DNA from: a virus
Length of the DNA stretch: 39,741 nt
Virus record (IMG/VR): IMGVR_UViG_3300022696_000062
Coordinates: 1-39,741 of that record
Strand: one strand, 5' to 3'
This document shows positions 38,450 through 39,741 of this stretch, in pieces; the first letter of the stretch is position 1; each line of letters starts with the position of its first letter. Below the pieces are notes generated by a model that worked only from the letters and a program-made list of their open reading frames with translations, made no database searches and was not told where the DNA came from. The translations under genes were made by a program, and so were the position numbers.

Positions 38450-38655
38450 AACGCCCCCTTAATTATGCCTACCTCAACTTGTGACAGTTCAGTTGCGCTG
38501 ATTCGGCTAGCCTTAAGAACCTTAACGTCCCGAACATGTACAGTCTTGCCTTGCGCCCGGTGGTATTGAACGATTAGATCAGCGATTTCATTTTCAACGT
38601 GTAACTGAACTTCGTATGTATCGTTTTGTAGGTCTTGGATTAGTATGTTCTTCAT
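38446..38655 (-). CDS. Hypothetical protein, first gene of the AGGGGG cassette
   Basis: 69 aa with AAGGGGG five bases before the ATG. Helix-rich and acidic start (MKNILIQDLQNDTYEVQLHVENEI), then YHRAQGKTVHVRDVKVLKASRI. No recognised motif. Being the first gene after the 38.7-38.9 kb control region, it should be the earliest expressed in its cassette. Confidence 0.65.
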   Translation of the reverse strand: MKNILIQDLQNDTYEVQLHVENEIADLIVQYHRAQGKTVHVRDVKVLKASRISATELSQVEVGIIKGAL

Positions 38656-38727
38656 TTAGTCCCCCTTGCTTACATATATCTTATCGGCGCGTCGCCCAAA
38701 AACTTAAGTATTTATTTTATTTTTTTT

Positions 38728-38744
38728 TGTATCATATTGATACA
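38728..38744. promoter_or_regulatory. 17-bp operator-like site, perfect palindrome
   Basis: TGTATCATATTGATACA, 7-bp arms that are exact reverse complements around TAT: the best member of the TGTMTCA-N3-TGAKACA family. Lies in the leader between possible leftward promoter and the 38655 start. Confidence 0.7.
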
Positions 38745-38822
38745 TATGCGGCCCGTCCTATATATATATGGGCAGAATTCAGGAGCGATATAGGGCAGGT
38801 GGGTGTATCGTGTGAGAGGTAC

Positions 38823-38875
38823 TGTATCATCTTGAGATTGTCAACCCTTTTCTTCCCAACTCTCACATTGATACA
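38823..38875. promoter_or_regulatory. Two 17-bp operator-like sites and a leftward -35
   Basis: 38823-38839 (TGTATCATCTTGAGATT) and 38859-38875 (ACTCTCACATTGATACA) belong to the family. The first abuts a leftward TTGACA at 38844-38839, which has only a weak -10 at 17 bp (TACCTC), so the promoter may need an activator or be a decoy. A related sequence with a 2-bp spacer is at 38804-38819. Confidence 0.55.
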
Positions 38876-38916
38876 GCCCCGTCCCCCCTGCAAATAGTGT
38901 GCCAACTCCCCTATAT

Positions 38917-38982
38917 ATGCAAGAATCGTGCCAGTATCACAATGAGTCGTATCAAATTGAGAATGAATGCAAGAATCGTACC
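38917..38982. repeat. 16-bp direct repeat around the operator pair
   Basis: ATGCAAGAATCGTGCC at 38917-38932 and ATGCAAGAATCGTACC at 38967-38982: 15 of 16 identical, spaced 50 bp. Could be iteron-like binding sites. Confidence 0.6.
38933..38964. promoter_or_regulatory. Two overlapping 17-bp operator-like sites
   Basis: 38933-38949 (AGTATCACAATGAGTCG) and 38948-38964 (CGTATCAAATTGAGAAT) share two bases, placing successive proteins about 15 bp apart. They lie between two copies of ATGCAAGAATCGTRCC. Confidence 0.55.
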
Positions 38983-39094
38983 GTAAACGTGTGGTGGATT
39001 GGCATGGAAATTGAGGTAGGGCGGCTCTTTCTACTCAAAATCCAAAATCCCACGGTCGAGAGGGGGGCTAATTTTAAAAAAATCGAAAAATCGC

Positions 39095-39123
39095 TTGACT
39101 GGGGCCTAGAAGTGGCCTATAGT
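39095..39123 (+). promoter_or_regulatory. Strong sigma-70 promoter, rightward
   Basis: -35 TTGACT (39095-39100), spacer exactly 17 bp, -10 TATAGT (39118-39123): 5 of 6 and 5 of 6 consensus matches, with an A-rich segment upstream like an UP element. The spacer holds GGCC-TAGAAGT-GGCC, a short dyad that could be an operator. Drives 39265 and 39431 genes and points at the lysis block. Confidence 0.85.
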
Positions 39124-39264
39124 GGGGTCTGAGAGGCCGCATATACGGTCAGACGGGGGGCCAAAGCCACGCAGGTCCCGAGTCGTTTCAATAGTATGCG
39201 TGGCGGATACACGATTACACGCGTTGAGAGGCTGATTTATGGCGATTAAAAAAGGATATTACTG

Positions 39265-39429
39265 ATGTGGACAGCGATAGTGAAAGACCCCGACTTAGGT
39301 TGGTCTACTCTCGGGCCTAGGTTTTTTGATACCATATTAGAGGCCCAGGAATTCGGGAGAAAGTACGCCCGAGGAAGGCGTATGGAAGTGGTGTGTAAAG
39401 CGTTTGTTAATATAATGAGAGAGGTGTGA
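39265..39429 (+). CDS. Small early protein
   Basis: 54 aa starting MWTAIVKDPDLGWSTLGPRF, with AAGGA eight bases upstream. A basic middle (FGRKYARGRRMEVV) and an amphipathic end. Transcribed from the strong promoter 140 bp upstream, so likely immediate-early. No family recognised; host-takeover or regulatory function is a possibility. Confidence 0.6.
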   Translation: MWTAIVKDPDLGWSTLGPRFFDTILEAQEFGRKYARGRRMEVVCKAFVNIMREV

Positions 39430-39430
39430 T

Positions 39431-39628
39431 ATGACAAAAACTGGAGAAATTGTATTTGATGAAGAGGGCAATTTCGTGGAAATTAACGGAAATATCCCGG
39501 ATCGTCGGGCTTTTGAGTTTGTTGAGTTGTCTGAGTATTATAAGGCAATCGATCATCTTCAGATTCGGCTAAATGAAATCGGCGAAAGGGTAAAGGAAGC
39601 CGAGGAAATAATTAAAACTTTAATATAA
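39431..39628 (+). CDS. Small acidic early protein
   Basis: 65 aa starting one base after the preceding stop, probably co-transcribed. A beta-hairpin-like N-terminus (GEIVFDEEGNFVEINGNIPD) and an amphipathic helix (YKAIDHLQIRLNEIGERVKE, then AEEIIKTLI). Acidic; may dimerise by its helix. No family recognised. Ends 8 bp before the convergent spanin-like gene. Confidence 0.65.
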   Translation: MTKTGEIVFDEEGNFVEINGNIPDRRAFEFVELSEYYKAIDHLQIRLNEIGERVKEAEEIIKTLI

Positions 39629-39636
39629 AGGATACG

Positions 39637-39741
39637 TTAAAATGAATACGAAACTAGCGCCCCTACCGTCCCATCAGTTCGATAGTACAGACCGGCGTAA
39701 AGATCTAGCACGATTCTACGTTGGACTTGGACAGAATACTC
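39637..39741 (-). CDS. 3' end of the spanin-like gene (same gene as 1-390)
   Basis: Continuation of the leftward gene that starts at 390. Only 39637-39642 adds new sequence (the last sense codon and TAA); 39643-39741 repeats bases 1-99. It converges with the small rightward gene ending at 39628, with only 8 bp between the two stop codons and no visible terminator between them. Confidence 0.7.
   Translation of the reverse strand, partial: EYSVQVQRRIVLDLYAGLYYRTDGTVGALVSYSF
39643..39741. repeat. Terminal direct repeat (copy of 1-99)
   Basis: Identical to the first 99 bases; see that entry. Confidence 0.9.

Larger units (their letters stand above)
38656..39264. other. Second non-coding control region
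   Basis: About 600 bp between divergent gene sets. It contains five or more members of the 17-bp operator family (38728-38964), a possible leftward -35, a 16-bp direct repeat, and a strong rightward promoter at 39095-39123. Open frames on the + strand (38616-38897, 38899-39132) have poor composition and overlap these sites. Confidence 0.65.

Noticed and set aside
38616-38897. 93-codon rightward frame
   Set aside because: Antisense to a better-supported start and running through operator sites; Cys- and Phe-rich translation of T-runs.
38899-39132. 77-codon rightward frame
   Set aside because: It covers operator-like sites and the whole 39095-39123 promoter; composition is poor.
1-39741. tRNA genes, integrase and insertion sequences
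   Set aside because: I saw no cloverleaf, no tyrosine or serine recombinase motif and no transposase; a tRNA scan would be needed to exclude tRNAs fully.

Overview
The window is a complete or near-complete genome of a tailed dsDNA phage. The first 99 bases recur exactly as the last 99 (1-99 = 39643-39741), as expected when a circular assembly is cut open, so the non-redundant circle is 39,642 bp. The virion genes look like a siphovirus: TerS, TerL, portal, scaffold, capsid, tail terminator, tail tube, frameshifted tail chaperone and a 785-residue tape measure, with no sheath. A lipobox lipoprotein, a spanin-like protein and a T7-type amidase point to a Gram-negative host. I see no integrase, no recognisable repressor, no tRNA and no CRISPR, so a lytic lifestyle is likely but not proven.

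Layout. (1) A leftward lysis block runs from 1656 back through position 1 and across the junction to 39637: amidase, holin-like protein, coiled-coil protein, PD-(D/E)XK nuclease, spanin-like membrane protein. (2) A rightward virion block, 1737-23682: packaging, head, an AT-rich accessory insert (6963-9675: LamG/cadherin-like fibre, NlpC/P60-like peptidase, small membrane coiled coil), connector, tail, fibre, tail hub and a glycine-rich probable adhesin. (3) A leftward early/replication block, 35132 down to 23741: small accessory genes (lipoprotein, pentapeptide protein, sigma region-4-like protein, exported thioredoxin-like protein, HExxH protein), then exonuclease, dNTP diphosphohydrolase-like protein, Cas4-like nuclease, ERF annealing protein, AEP primase-helicase, family B DNA polymerase and a UDG-like protein. 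(4) About 1 kb of structured non-coding DNA, 35133-36141, a candidate origin/control region. (5) A second leftward cassette of small genes, 38655-36142, all with unusual AGGGGG ribosome-binding sites. (6) A second non-coding control region, 38656-39264, with a near-consensus sigma-70 promoter firing rightward into two small genes that converge on the lysis block.

How it fits together. Replication genes supply a primase-helicase, polymerase, 3'-5' exonuclease, annealing protein and Cas4-like nuclease, enough for a largely self-contained replication and recombination system. Two repeated DNA elements tie the control regions together. One is a 17-bp motif, TGTMTCA-N3-TGAKACA, present about eight times and only seen in the two non-coding regions that bracket cassette 5. 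The other is a 20-bp sequence shared by the lysis/virion divergent promoter region (1691-1710, where it is half of a 37-bp palindrome) and the region upstream of the early operon (35219-35238). These look like sites for phage-encoded regulators; the sigma region-4-like protein is one candidate. Functional names rest on motifs and gene order read by eye; no database search was possible.
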